A stretch of 44,570 nucleotides of DNA from Bacteroidota bacterium (GCA_029552825.1 JAKPDL010000169.1:1-44570); one strand, 5' to 3'; counted from the first letter of the stretch, positions 27,248 through 36,060 are shown. Notes: generated by a model from the letters alone, not told the origin. Numbers and translations: made by a program.

Positions 27248-27276
27248 AGGGGCTTAAATAAAGCCCCTGTTTTTTT
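27248..27276 (+). terminator. Rho-independent terminator after gldJ
   Basis: A perfect 8-bp stem (AGGGGCTT with AAGCCCCT) encloses a 5-nt AAATA loop; a G and a T-run at 27270-27276 follow. It ends the PorP-gldJ transcript before murF, so murF needs its own promoter in 27277-27391, where I could not identify one with confidence. Confidence 0.85.
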
Positions 27277-27391
27277 GACCTGACAGAAGGCAATTGAATT
27301 TAAAGATGTTGAAAATCAATTTATTGCAATTGTTCTTTTATACTCATACTGAATGTTTTATAAAGAATAACCCTAATCTGACCAGGTATAA

Positions 27392-28684
27392 ATGAAAACT
27401 GAACAGCTTTATTCAATTTTCAGGGAATCGAAGGGAGTCTCAACTGACTCGCGTACTGTTAATAAAGGAGAAATGTTCTTTGCCCTCTGGGGGAACAATT
27501 ATAACGGAAATCAGTATGCAGCTGAAGCTCTCGGAAAAGGAGCATGCTGCGCTGTAATAGACGATCCTCTGTATGAGACAGAAGGTACGATACTGGTTGA
27601 TGACTGCCTCCTTGAATTGCAGGCACTTGCAACCCATTACCGCAAAGAACTGGGCATACCGGTCCTTGCTATAACAGGTACTAATGGAAAAACAACTACC
27701 AAAGAACTTATTAATGCCATAATGGCAAGAAGCAAAAAGGTACACGCTTCAAAAGGAAATCTAAATAATCATATAGGTGTTCCCCTGACAATTCTTTCTG
27801 CTCCTCCCGATACTGAACTGATGATTATTGAGATGGGCGCCAGCCATCAGGGAGAGATCAGAACCCTTTGCATGATAGCCCGCCCTGATTATGGCATCAT
27901 AACCAATATCGGTTCAGCCCACCTTGAAGGCTTTGGCACTTTTGAAAGCATAGTAAAAGCAAAAACAGAACTTTATGAATACCTGAAAAAAGTTAACGGA
28001 GTAGCTTTTTACAACGATAATAACCCGCTAATTACAGAACAGATTTACCGTACTGTGAACAGAGCAGTACCATATTCAGCACCCGACGGAACTCCAATGA
28101 CAGTGGAAGTCGTGTCGGCTGAATTCAACCTGGTTGTCAAAGTTTACTTCAGGAAAAAGGAATACATAATTAATACGAACCTTTTTGGCCGTCATAATGA
28201 GGAAAATATAAGAGCCGCACTTACTGCATCAATTTTTCTTGGAGCAACGATGGAAGATGCCGTTGCGGCAATCGAATCCTATAAGCCGGAATTGAACAGG
28301 TCGCAGATCAGGGTTACAGAGAAAAATACAGTTTTCTGTGATTCTTACAATGCTAACCCCGAAAGCATGAGAAGCGCAATTATATCATTCAGTGAAATCA
28401 AAGCTGATAAAAAGCTGATTATTCTCGGGGACATGCTCGAACTTGGCAGTAAATCACAGGATGAGCATCTGGCTATTCTTAAAATGCTGAATTCAATGGG
28501 AATAAGCAATGTAATGCTTGTTGGGCCAGTGTTCAAAAGTGTTGCAAAAGAATTCGGATACAAAACCTTCTACGACTCAGAACGCCTCAGGGAGTATCTT
28601 AAAATAAAACCTGTGGAAGGGGCACATATACTTGTGAAAGGATCACGAGGAATGATGCTCGAAAAGATTTACGACATGCTTTAA
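27392..28684 (+). CDS. murF: UDP-N-acetylmuramoyl-tripeptide--D-alanyl-D-alanine ligase
   Basis: 430 residues. The Mur ligase N-terminal domain (STDSRTVNKGEMFFALWG) is followed by the ATP-binding P-loop LAITGTNGKTTTKELI (about 92-107). Then come SKGNLNNHIGVPLTIL, EMGASHQGEI, and the C-terminal domain with DSYNANPESMRSAI and LGDMLELG. These identify MurF among the Mur ligases; NLNNHIGVPLT is particularly diagnostic. It adds D-Ala-D-Ala to the UDP-MurNAc-tripeptide in the cytoplasm. Its position after gldJ repeats an arrangement known in other Bacteroidota. It is convergent with the metallophosphoesterase gene, 8 bp apart. Confidence 0.96.
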   Translation: MKTEQLYSIFRESKGVSTDSRTVNKGEMFFALWGNNYNGNQYAAEALGKGACCAVIDDPLYETEGTILVDDCLLELQALATHYRKELGIPVLAITGTNGKTTTKELINAIMARSKKVHASKGNLNNHIGVPLTILSAPPDTELMIIEMGASHQGEIRTLCMIARPDYGIITNIGSAHLEGFGTFESIVKAKTELYEYLKKVNGVAFYNDNNPLITEQIYRTVNRAVPYSAPDGTPMTVEVVSAEFNLVVKVYFRKKEYIINTNLFGRHNEENIRAALTASIFLGATMEDAVAAIESYKPELNRSQIRVTEKNTVFCDSYNANPESMRSAIISFSEIKADKKLIILGDMLELGSKSQDEHLAILKMLNSMGISNVMLVGPVFKSVAKEFGYKTFYDSERLREYLKIKPVEGAHILVKGSRGMMLEKIYDML

Positions 28685-28692
28685 CTCTCAGG

Positions 28693-29847
28693 CTAATTAC
28701 CTGAAAATGTGATATCCACAACAATTATTTCAGGTCTGGACCCAAGCCTGACCCTCGGTCCCCAGATACCGAAACCAGATGAAACTATTATGTGAGTATT
28801 ACCTTTTTTCTTGTATCCTGAGCTAACCTCATATATCTTTTTTGTAATATAATTCAAGGGCCACATCTGCCCATTATGTGTATGACCAGAAAGCTGAAGG
28901 TCAACACCTGCCTTTTCTGCTTCATCAAGATTAAACGGTTGATGGTCGAGAAGAATTACAGGCTTTGAACTGTCAACCTGCTCCATCAGTTTTGAGAGTG
29001 GCTTCCTTCCCTCATTCCTGTACCTGAGCCCATCCCTGTCGAGCCGACCTATAACCTGTATGCAACCGTCAATAACAACTGCTTCGTCCTTCAGAATACG
29101 GATCCCGTTTTTTTCAATGTATGGTATTGTAACAGATGCACCCCCTATAAATTCATGATTGCCCGTAATTGCCAGCAGCCCGTCCCTGCACTTCGGACAG
29201 TTAAAATATTTCAGAAGATCATTTCTCATTACCGGCCCGATTTCTCCATCAACTATATCTCCCAGCAAAAAAATCACATCAGGCTTCACGTCACTCAACA
29301 TCCGTGAAAGCTTTACAATGCTACGCTTGCGTATTATGCTCCCCAGATGTATGTCAGAAACTGCCGCAATTCTTAAATTCTTTATGCCGCATGCTGCCTT
29401 GCTGATGTTGATTTCATAATGTCTGGTAACGGGAATAAGAGCATTAATAAATCCCACAACAATAAGAGATAAGGAAACAACTATTGTTGAAATGTATACC
29501 CATTTTTTGAATTCCGGGACTTTCTCTACCGGTAAGATGCCTGAAAATCTAAATAGGAGATATATTATATCGGAAACAAAAAACAGTAGAAATCCATATA
29601 GCATGAACGCCAGCCAGAAGCTGCCAATAATATTTAGAATATCTGAAAAAACTGAAGGATGAGTTCGTTCAGTTACTTTGCCGATGATAAAGGAAAGAGC
29701 CAGTATTATAAAGGTAGTTATATAAATTGCATGGTTGCCATGAAAATATGAAACTGCTCTATAGCCTTTTATAAAAAGATACAGGTTTACAAGAAAATAA
29801 ACAGAAAAAACAATGATAAAAAATAGTGCCATGCTTCTGCGTTTCAT
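28693..29847 (-). CDS. Membrane-anchored calcineurin-like metallophosphoesterase (YkuE-like)
   Basis: 384 residues. Four hydrophobic segments occupy residues 5-140 (FFIIVFSVYFLVNLYLF; AIYITTFIILALSFIIG; SFWLAFMLYGFLLFFV; YISTIVVSLSLIVVGFINAL). The phosphoesterase domain carries all five metal motifs: AVSDIHLGSI, LLGDIVDGE, ITGNHEFIGG, ILLDHQPFN and LSGHTHNGQMWP. Relatives include YkuE/YaeI and LpxG-type enzymes that cleave phosphate from lipid-linked substrates at the membrane. Its start overlaps the stop of the glycosyltransferase gene by one base (TAATG), and a lipid A acyltransferase lies two genes upstream. A phospholipid or lipid A precursor substrate is therefore plausible but unproven. 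Confidence 0.92.
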   Translation of the reverse strand: MKRRSMALFFIIVFSVYFLVNLYLFIKGYRAVSYFHGNHAIYITTFIILALSFIIGKVTERTHPSVFSDILNIIGSFWLAFMLYGFLLFFVSDIIYLLFRFSGILPVEKVPEFKKWVYISTIVVSLSLIVVGFINALIPVTRHYEINISKAACGIKNLRIAAVSDIHLGSIIRKRSIVKLSRMLSDVKPDVIFLLGDIVDGEIGPVMRNDLLKYFNCPKCRDGLLAITGNHEFIGGASVTIPYIEKNGIRILKDEAVVIDGCIQVIGRLDRDGLRYRNEGRKPLSKLMEQVDSSKPVILLDHQPFNLDEAEKAGVDLQLSGHTHNGQMWPLNYITKKIYEVSSGYKKKGNTHIIVSSGFGIWGPRVRLGSRPEIIVVDITFSGN

Positions 29848-30881
29848 TAATTAAAATATTTTATAAGACTTGCATAGGTTTTGTTTCTTTTAATATAAAA
29901 CTCAAAAACAAGGCTCCGGTTCAAAATAGTTTTTATTTTGCTGTAGTTTTCATGGTTCCCCGGGTAAATTTCCCGTTTCTTTTTAAGCGACCGTATATTA
30001 TTATAATAATGTATATGTGCTTTGACGATTTGTATTGCATGCACTGGTTTACCCTGCAGAATGAAAAAGATAAAAGCAAGCAGGTCCATGATTTTTCTTA
30101 TAAGAAGTATTTTTCTGAGTTTGCCGGAAGGCAGGTTTTTGTAAAGAAGGAAAAGGTTGTTGCGGAAGTTAAGGAATGTTTTCATGGGTGAATTATACGG
30201 TAGTGCTCCGCCGCCTGCGTGATAAACGACCGAAAGGGGGACTGCATAAAGTTTCCATCCCATATTATGAAGCCGCCAGCACATGTCAATTTCTTCCATA
30301 TGCGCAAAAAAATCGGGGTCAAAGCCTCTGCACTCTTTCCATGCTGAGGCCCTTATCATCATGCATGCGCCACTGGTCCAGAAAACTTCTGCCACATCGT
30401 TATATTGGCCCTTGTCTTCCTCGGTTGTATGGAATATTCTTCCCCGGCAGAATGTAAAACCATATTTATCGATGTAACCACCCGACGCGCCGGCGTATTC
30501 AAAATGGGTTCTCCGGTATAGTGAAAGTATTTTGGGCTGAACGGCAGCTACTTCAGGATGCAAATCAAGATATAATATCAGTGGACTTAGCCAGCCGGGT
30601 GTAACTTCTATATCAGAATTGATTAATACATAATACTCAGCATCTATTTGCCCTAGAGCAAGGTTGTAACCACCTGCAAAACCGTGATTTTCATTTAAGC
30701 AAATTATTTTAACCTGTGGAAGGTTGGCTGCGACCCATTCAACTGATTCGTCGGTGGAACCATTATCAGCCAGCCATACAGAAGTGTGTGGCAGCGAGGA
30801 GTACTCAGTTACCAGTCTGAGAAATTTTTTCAGATATTCCAGTCCGTTCCAGTTTAATATGACTATGGCTGTCTTATCCAT
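29847..30881 (-). CDS. GT2 family glycosyltransferase (rhamnosyltransferase-like)
   Basis: 344 residues. The GT-A fold is read from AIVILNWNGLEYLKKFLRLV, LADNGSTDESVEWV, NENHGFAGGYNLAL, the metal-binding YVLINSDIEVTPGW, and FAHMEEIDMCWRLHNMGWKL. The C-terminus is basic and lightly hydrophobic, without clear transmembrane segments. It likely transfers a sugar to an envelope glycan or lipid carrier at the cytoplasmic face; donor and acceptor are unknown. Translation is coupled at both ends: 8-bp overlap with the acyltransferase gene upstream and 1-bp overlap with the phosphoesterase downstream. Confidence 0.9.
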   Translation of the reverse strand: MDKTAIVILNWNGLEYLKKFLRLVTEYSSLPHTSVWLADNGSTDESVEWVAANLPQVKIICLNENHGFAGGYNLALGQIDAEYYVLINSDIEVTPGWLSPLILYLDLHPEVAAVQPKILSLYRRTHFEYAGASGGYIDKYGFTFCRGRIFHTTEEDKGQYNDVAEVFWTSGACMMIRASAWKECRGFDPDFFAHMEEIDMCWRLHNMGWKLYAVPLSVVYHAGGGALPYNSPMKTFLNFRNNLFLLYKNLPSGKLRKILLIRKIMDLLAFIFFILQGKPVHAIQIVKAHIHYYNNIRSLKKKREIYPGNHENYSKIKTILNRSLVFEFYIKRNKTYASLIKYFN

Positions 30882-31758
30882 TATTAATAGGTCTTTTATA
30901 TTTCCAGCGGCGATGACTCCAGAGCCAGTATTCTGGTTTCTCCCTTATTAGCTCCTCCAGCCTCTTTACATGGGTCTCAGTAATCACATGCTCCGGAAGG
31001 CCCTTTGTATGTTCGAAAAGGAGTTCAAATTTTACATTATAGTATCCTCTTCTGATTTTTTGATGGTTGAAAAAAACCACTGCCATGTCGTACTTCGATG
31101 CAATTTTTTCAGCTCCCAGATAAACTGGTGTTTCCTGGTTAAGAAAGGTTGTCCAGTAATGAATCTCATCCCGTGCAGGTGTCTGGTCGGCAAGCAGTGA
31201 GACAAGTACGCGTTTACCATCAGACCTTAATTTTATTACGTCGCGCATCACCTGCGACATGGGTGAAAGGAGCATTTTCTGTTTTGTCCTCAACCGGTTC
31301 ATGAACCTGTCAAAATGTTTGTTTTTAAGAGGTTTATAAACCGTAAGACAGGTGAAGCTGGTGACCAGTGAAATTATTGTGAGATATTCCCAGTTGCCGT
31401 AATGTCCAACAATTGCCACTGCATCGCGACCTTCTGAATAGAGTTTTTCGAGGAGTTCAGGATTTTCAATTCTGCATCTTCTAAGATGTTCTTTGTCGCT
31501 TAGGTGCGTCAGTTTAAGTATCTCCACGAAGAGGTCAGCAAGATGTCTGTAGAATTTTTTTTCTATGATTCGGAGCTCCGCCTCGCTCTTTTCAGGAAAA
31601 GCATTTCTGAGATTGGTCTGAACAATTTTCCTCCGGTATCCGGGGAAATAGTAAAGAAGCAGGAACAGAAAGTCGGAGAATACATATAATACCCTCAGCG
31701 GAAGGAGGGTTATTATCCAGTTAATAATAAAGAAGAGGCCGAAGGCTATTGAATTCAT
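30874..31758 (-). CDS. LpxL/HtrB-family lysophospholipid (lipid A) acyltransferase
   Basis: 294 residues with an N-terminal membrane segment (FGLFFIINWIITLLPLRVLY). The catalytic HX4E motif is in AIVGHYGNWEYLTI, and later family features are LVSLLADQTPARDE and the C-terminal YWLWSHRRWKYKRP. Such enzymes add a secondary acyl chain to lipid A, or act on aminolipids in Bacteroidota, at the inner membrane. It is the first of three overlapping genes (acyltransferase, GT2, phosphoesterase), suggesting one lipid- or glycan-modifying unit. The inositol monophosphatase gene lies 15 bp upstream. Confidence 0.93.
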   Translation of the reverse strand: MNSIAFGLFFIINWIITLLPLRVLYVFSDFLFLLLYYFPGYRRKIVQTNLRNAFPEKSEAELRIIEKKFYRHLADLFVEILKLTHLSDKEHLRRCRIENPELLEKLYSEGRDAVAIVGHYGNWEYLTIISLVTSFTCLTVYKPLKNKHFDRFMNRLRTKQKMLLSPMSQVMRDVIKLRSDGKRVLVSLLADQTPARDEIHYWTTFLNQETPVYLGAEKIASKYDMAVVFFNHQKIRRGYYNVKFELLFEHTKGLPEHVITETHVKRLEELIREKPEYWLWSHRRWKYKRPINNG

Positions 31759-31773
31759 AAAAATTGTCCAGCT

Positions 31774-32568
31774 TCATTTGTGCATAAAATTATTGAATAT
31801 TTCCAGCATTTCAGGGTGTACTATACCATTTGATGCAATTATTTCTTCGCCTGTTATGTTTTCCGTTCTGCCATTGAAGTCGGTAACTGTTCCGCCTGCT
31901 TCTCTAACGATAAGAGTGCCGGCTGCTACATCCCATGGTTTGAGTGAATATTCAAAAAAGATGTCGAACCTGCCGCATGCCACGTATGAGAGGTCGAGTG
32001 AGGCCGAACCCATTCTGCGGATGCCCTGTGTGGTTTTCATCAGGTGGCCCAGCAGGTTTAGATACTCCTGAAGCCTTGAAAAATCTTTGTAAGGGAAACC
32101 GGTGGCAACAAGAGAATCCGCAAGCTTCACTGCTGATGAAACATTGATTCTTTTTCCGTTGAGCCATGCCCCTCCGTCTTTCCAGGCCGTAAACACTTCC
32201 CTGCCTGATGCCTCGTAAACTACGCCTGCAAGAAGTTCTCCCTCACCCTCAAGTGCTATACTTATTGAGAAAGGATGTATGCCATGGATAAAATTTGTGG
32301 TTCCGTCGAGAGGGTCAACAATCCAGCGATACTTTCCTTCTCCCTGTGTGGTCGTAATTTCTTCCGCGATAATTCCTGCAGAAGGGAGAAGCCGCTGGAG
32401 ACCTTCTGAAATAATACGCTCAGATTCCCTGTCGACATAACTTACAAAATCGTTTGCACCCTTTTCTTCGATGTCGGAAGGACTAAAACCTTCCATCTCG
32501 GACATAATGAAACGGGCTGCTTTTTCTGCAACTTTCACCACATCGGGTACCAGAAATTCAAGTTTCAT
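31774..32568 (-). CDS. Inositol-1-monophosphatase family protein
   Basis: 264 residues, full length. Metal-binding motifs are intact: IAEEITTTQGEGKYRWIVDP with DPLDGTTNFIHG, and the C-terminal KPWDVAAGTLIVREAGG. The family hydrolyses inositol phosphates and, in some members, PAP, NADP or fructose bisphosphate. SuhB-type members also assist rRNA transcription, and the sequence does not decide between these roles. It sits 3 bp after mtaB and 15 bp before the acyltransferase gene in one operon. Confidence 0.94.
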   Translation of the reverse strand: MKLEFLVPDVVKVAEKAARFIMSEMEGFSPSDIEEKGANDFVSYVDRESERIISEGLQRLLPSAGIIAEEITTTQGEGKYRWIVDPLDGTTNFIHGIHPFSISIALEGEGELLAGVVYEASGREVFTAWKDGGAWLNGKRINVSSAVKLADSLVATGFPYKDFSRLQEYLNLLGHLMKTTQGIRRMGSASLDLSYVACGRFDIFFEYSLKPWDVAAGTLIVREAGGTVTDFNGRTENITGEEIIASNGIVHPEMLEIFNNFMHK

Positions 32569-32571
32569 AAA

Positions 32572-33879
32572 TCAGTCAATTAATTTAACCGACATGTTGC
32601 CGGAAGGATTTATACCTGTTATCAAAACTTTTTGTATTGTGCCCTGAAGTCCTTTTTCAAAAGGATGTTCTACCCTCAGGTAATTACCGGTGAATCCTGA
32701 GATCATTCTGTTTTTAACTCTGTTCTCAAATAAAACCTCATGTATAGAATTTATGTTCATCAGTTTGAATTCCATATTTTTCTTCTTCGACAATTCTGTA
32801 AGCTTCTTTCTTCTCTCGTTCCTGACTTCTGGTTTTACTTTATCTTTAAATTCTCTGGCAGGAGTTCCCGGGCGTTCAGAATACGGGAAAACATGCAGGT
32901 ATGAAACAGGCAGGGAGTCAATTAAACTAAATGTTTCGTTAAAATCTTCCTCGGTCTCACCAGGGAAACCGGTAATTATGTCAGCACCAATTCCTGCAAG
33001 TGGTATGGCTCTTCTGATTTTTTCTACCAGCGAAATAAATAACCTGGCAGTATACCTCCGCCGCATGAGCCTGAGTATTTTGTCACTTCCACTTTGAAGG
33101 GGAATGTGAAAATGGGGCATGATTTTACTGCTTTTAGCAACCATTTCAATTATTTCATCTTTAAGCAAATCTGGTTCGATTGAAGACAACCTTATTCTTT
33201 TTATCTCTTCCAGGTTTTCAATTTGCCTCAGCAGTTCAGTAAATGACTCACCTGTTGATTTTCCGAAATCACCTATATTGACGCCTGTAATAACTATTTC
33301 AGGCACTCCTCCTGATGAAATATTTTTTATCTCTTCGATAATATTGCTTATTGGGGCATTTCTGCTTCTGCCCCTTGCCAGAGGAACGGTGCAGTATGCA
33401 CATCTGTAATCGCATCCATCCTGCACCTTTATAAATGTTCTGGTCCTATCACCCGACGACCATGAAGGAATGAACTCTTTTTCCTCCTCTATATTTCCTG
33501 CCTCTGTTATTGCTGTCTGCGCTTTTCTGTTTGTCCTGTCGAGCAGGGAAACAAGGTTGAATTTATCTTTTGTGCCAAGTACTATATCAACACCTGGAAT
33601 AGTAGCTATTTCTTTGGCTCTGAGTTGTGAATAACAGCCTATAACAGCAATTATTGACGAAGGTGACCTGTTAATAAATTTCCTGATTGCCTGCCGGCAT
33701 TTTCTGTCGGCTTCGGAGGTGACAGTGCAGGTATTTATTACATAAATGTCAGCCTGCTGGTCGGGACTAACTTTTGTGTATCTGTCTTCAGGAAAAAGTG
33801 TTGATATGTAAGAAGTCTCAGCAAAGTTGAGTTTGCACCCAAGTGTATAAAAAGCAACTTTCCTTTTTTTATGATGCAT
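32572..33879 (-). CDS. mtaB: tRNA (N6-threonylcarbamoyladenosine37-C2)-methylthiotransferase MtaB
   Basis: 435 residues. The N-terminal MTTase domain has its three cysteines in FYTLGCKLN, NTCTVTSEADRKC and VIGCYSQL. The radical-SAM cluster motif is CDYRCAYCTVPLARGRSRN (CxxxCxxC), and a short TRAM-like C-terminus follows. The GCKLN form and overall length favour MtaB over MiaB or RimO. It converts t6A37 to ms2t6A37 in tRNAs reading ANN codons, using two 4Fe-4S clusters. It is cotranscribed between PhoH (26 bp upstream) and the inositol phosphatase gene (3 bp downstream). Confidence 0.94.
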   Translation of the reverse strand: MHHKKRKVAFYTLGCKLNFAETSYISTLFPEDRYTKVSPDQQADIYVINTCTVTSEADRKCRQAIRKFINRSPSSIIAVIGCYSQLRAKEIATIPGVDIVLGTKDKFNLVSLLDRTNRKAQTAITEAGNIEEEKEFIPSWSSGDRTRTFIKVQDGCDYRCAYCTVPLARGRSRNAPISNIIEEIKNISSGGVPEIVITGVNIGDFGKSTGESFTELLRQIENLEEIKRIRLSSIEPDLLKDEIIEMVAKSSKIMPHFHIPLQSGSDKILRLMRRRYTARLFISLVEKIRRAIPLAGIGADIITGFPGETEEDFNETFSLIDSLPVSYLHVFPYSERPGTPAREFKDKVKPEVRNERRKKLTELSKKKNMEFKLMNINSIHEVLFENRVKNRMISGFTGNYLRVEHPFEKGLQGTIQKVLITGINPSGNMSVKLID

Positions 33880-33905
33880 CGTTCAGTTGAGGATGGTCTT
33901 TTATT

Positions 33906-35237
33906 TTAAAGAAGTTTGCTTGCCAGTTCTGCTAGGAAGCTCCTTTCGCCTTTTACAAGGTTAACATGTGCAAATATGTCCTGTCCTTTCATTTTGTCCG
34001 ACAGATAGCTCAGTCCGTTTGAAGCAGTATCAAGGTAAGGTGAGTCGATTTGTTCGATATCGCCTGTAAAGACCATTTTTGTACCTTCTCCGGCACGGGT
34101 GATTATTGTTTTTATTTCATGTGGAGTGAGATTCTGGGCTTCGTCAACAATGAAAAAGACGCTTGAAAGGCTCCGGCCCCTTATATATGCCAGAGGCGTT
34201 ATGACTAGCTTTTCTTCTTTTATCATTTCATTGATGCGGTTGAATTCCGGGCTCTGCTGGCTGAACTTATGTTTTATAACTGTGAGGTTGTCGAAAAGCG
34301 GTTGCATGTAAGGCTCCATCTTTTCCTTTATATCTCCCGGAAGATATCCCATATCGCGGTTTGCAAGCGGGATAATCGGCCTGGCAAGAAAAATCTGTTT
34401 GTACTTCTTATGCTGATGCAATGCTGCTGCCAGAGCAAGCAGAGTCTTACCGGTACCTGCTTTGCCCGTGAGGGATACCAGCTGTATGTCAGGGTTCAAC
34501 AAAGCTTCAAGGGCAAATGTCTGCTCGGCATTCCTTGGATCAATGCCATATGTGGTTTGCTTGATTACCCTTGTAATCATTTTGGTGATGGGATTGTAAT
34601 GGGCAAGTGCACTTGCACCATTATTCCGTAGAATGTAAAATTTGTGTCCGATCAGTTCATCTTCAACAGGAAATTCTGAGACACTTACTCCTTCAGGTTG
34701 TTCGTACAGTTTGTTTATGAAACTCTGGTCGAAGTTCTCAATTATCTTGATTCCTTTATAAAGATCGTCAATGTTTGTAACTTTGTCGCTCTGATAGTCC
34801 TGCGCCATTATGCCCAGCGACTTTGCCTTCATCCGCAGATTGATGTCTTTTGTAATGAGAATTACGGTTTTGTCTTTATTGGTATTGCATATATAGTCGG
34901 TAATTGCAAGTATTCTGTGGTCGGGTGTCCTGTCGGGAAATGCCTGACTTACCCGGTCGGAAAATTCTTTCGTTTCAATATGCAGATTTCCAAGGTCCTC
35001 TCCAAGTGGGATGTTTGATGTCAGCAGCATATTGCCCGAGAGCTTGTCAAGCTCCCTGGTAAATTCACGGGCATGAAAATTGATAATGTCGTTCCCCTTC
35101 TTGAATTTATCAAGCTCTTCGAGTACCACAATAGGTATTATAACGTCATTTTCCTCGAAGTTGTAAATGCATTTATAATCGTGCAACAGAACGTTAGTGT
35201 CAATTACGAAAATCTTCTTGTTGTGTTTTTTCTTCAT
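33906..35237 (-). CDS. phoH: PIN-PhoH fusion ATPase (YlaK/PhoH2-like)
   Basis: 443 residues. An N-terminal PIN nuclease domain (KIFVIDTNVLLHDYKCIYNF; VILITKDINLRMKAKSLG) is followed by a PhoH-type P-loop domain. That domain has Walker A SLTGKAGTGKTLLALAAALH (about residues 257-275), Walker B SVFFIVDEAQNLTPHEIK and VFTGDIEQIDSPYLD. PIN-PhoH proteins are proposed sequence-specific RNA helicase/RNases; the PIN aspartates (D in VIDTN, D in TKDIN) are kept, so nuclease activity is possible. It heads the six-gene minus-strand run ending at 28693. Confidence 0.95.
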   Translation of the reverse strand: MKKKHNKKIFVIDTNVLLHDYKCIYNFEENDVIIPIVVLEELDKFKKGNDIINFHAREFTRELDKLSGNMLLTSNIPLGEDLGNLHIETKEFSDRVSQAFPDRTPDHRILAITDYICNTNKDKTVILITKDINLRMKAKSLGIMAQDYQSDKVTNIDDLYKGIKIIENFDQSFINKLYEQPEGVSVSEFPVEDELIGHKFYILRNNGASALAHYNPITKMITRVIKQTTYGIDPRNAEQTFALEALLNPDIQLVSLTGKAGTGKTLLALAAALHQHKKYKQIFLARPIIPLANRDMGYLPGDIKEKMEPYMQPLFDNLTVIKHKFSQQSPEFNRINEMIKEEKLVITPLAYIRGRSLSSVFFIVDEAQNLTPHEIKTIITRAGEGTKMVFTGDIEQIDSPYLDTASNGLSYLSDKMKGQDIFAHVNLVKGERSFLAELASKLL

Positions 35238-35342
35238 TAATAAGTGATTTATATCCAGAGTATTGTATTATTTTCATATGGTCTCGACAGGTTTACAAAG
35301 TTATAAAACCTATATGATTTAACCATAACTTTTTATTTTAGA

Positions 35343-35390
35343 GCCCCCCTTTGTTTTTCCCCAGGTAAATGCCCCCCTTTGTTTTTCCCC
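35343..35390. repeat. 20-bp direct repeat, two exact copies
   Basis: GCCCCCCTTTGTTTTTCCCC occurs at 35343-35362 and again at 35371-35390, separated by 8 bp. The strongly C-rich and T-rich strand bias stands out from the surrounding AT-rich spacer. Confidence 0.9.
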
Positions 35391-35404
35391 CAAAATGGGG
35401 GAAA
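35384..35404. repeat. Inverted repeat (9-bp stem)
   Basis: TTTCCCCCA pairs with TGGGGGAAA around an AAA loop. It begins inside the second direct repeat. With no T-run on the phoH side it does not look like a terminator, and it lies upstream of both flanking genes. It may be a dispersed repeat element. Confidence 0.75.
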
Positions 35405-35414
35405 TCCAGCGCAC

Positions 35415-35428
35415 ATGCCCGCGGGCAT
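35415..35428. repeat. Perfect 14-bp palindrome ATGCCCGCGGGCAT
   Basis: A complete dyad of two 7-bp arms with no spacer, 120 bp before the nitroreductase start. It could be an operator half-pair or part of the same repeat element as the hairpin just before it. Confidence 0.7.
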
Positions 35429-35547
35429 TGGAATAATATAAATTGACTATCAAACATATTTTAAAAAATATCTATGCATGAAAATGGTTGGTAATCTTAC
35501 ATTGGATAAAAAAACCTAAATTGGCGCAGGTTTTAAAAGAGCTGAAT

Positions 35548-36057
35548 ATGGAACTATATGAAGGTCTTCTTACAAGGCGTAGCATCCGGAAATATACCGG
35601 AGAAAAGATTTCTGACAAGGATATTGAACTGATTATCAAAGCCGGCATGTATGCTCCATCGGCAAACAACAAGCGTCCATGGCATTTCATAGTGGTTGAC
35701 GACAGGGAGGTGATTGAAAAGATTATGAAAGCTCATCCGTATGCTGCGATGCTGAAAAATGCAAGTCATGCAATAGTTGTGTGCGGAGACCTTAAAAAAC
35801 AGAATGCACCCGGATATTATCTGGTCGACTGTTCGGCGGCTACGCAGAATATTCTTCTGGCAGCACATGCTCTGGGTTACGGTGCAGTGTGGCTTGGCGT
35901 AGAACCGAGGGAAGAGAGGGTAAAGGCTATAGGTGAAATATTCAATCTTCCTGACGATGTCAGACCGGTTGCGGTTGTTTCGGTGGGTGTTCCTGCAGAG
36001 AAGCCCGCATTGCCACAGAGATTCGAGCCTGAGAAGATCAGAAAGAACAAATGGTAA
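35548..36057 (+). CDS. Nitroreductase family protein (FMN-dependent)
   Basis: 169 residues from the ATG at 35548, where the family usually starts (MELYEGLLTRRSIRKYTGEK). FMN-site features are LLTRRSIRKY, MYAPSANNKRPWHFIVVDD, the central AAATQNILLAAHALGYGAVW-like segment (about residues 95-118), and the C-terminal VSVGVPAEKP. These are small flavoproteins that reduce nitro groups, quinones or similar acceptors with NAD(P)H; the physiological substrate is not readable. folC starts 3 bp after its stop, so they are cotranscribed. Confidence 0.93.
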   Translation: MELYEGLLTRRSIRKYTGEKISDKDIELIIKAGMYAPSANNKRPWHFIVVDDREVIEKIMKAHPYAAMLKNASHAIVVCGDLKKQNAPGYYLVDCSAATQNILLAAHALGYGAVWLGVEPREERVKAIGEIFNLPDDVRPVAVVSVGVPAEKPALPQRFEPEKIRKNKW

Positions 36058-36060
36058 GCT

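Larger units (their letters stand above)
35238..35547. other. Intergenic region between phoH and the nitroreductase gene, with repeats
   Basis: About 310 bp between divergent genes. It holds a possible phoH -7 box (TAACTTTG on minus, 35296-35303, no clear -33), a 20-bp exact direct repeat, a C/G-rich hairpin and a 14-bp palindrome (listed separately). A frame from a TTG at 35488 could extend the nitroreductase by 20 residues, but this extension does not look like the family. Confidence 0.7.
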
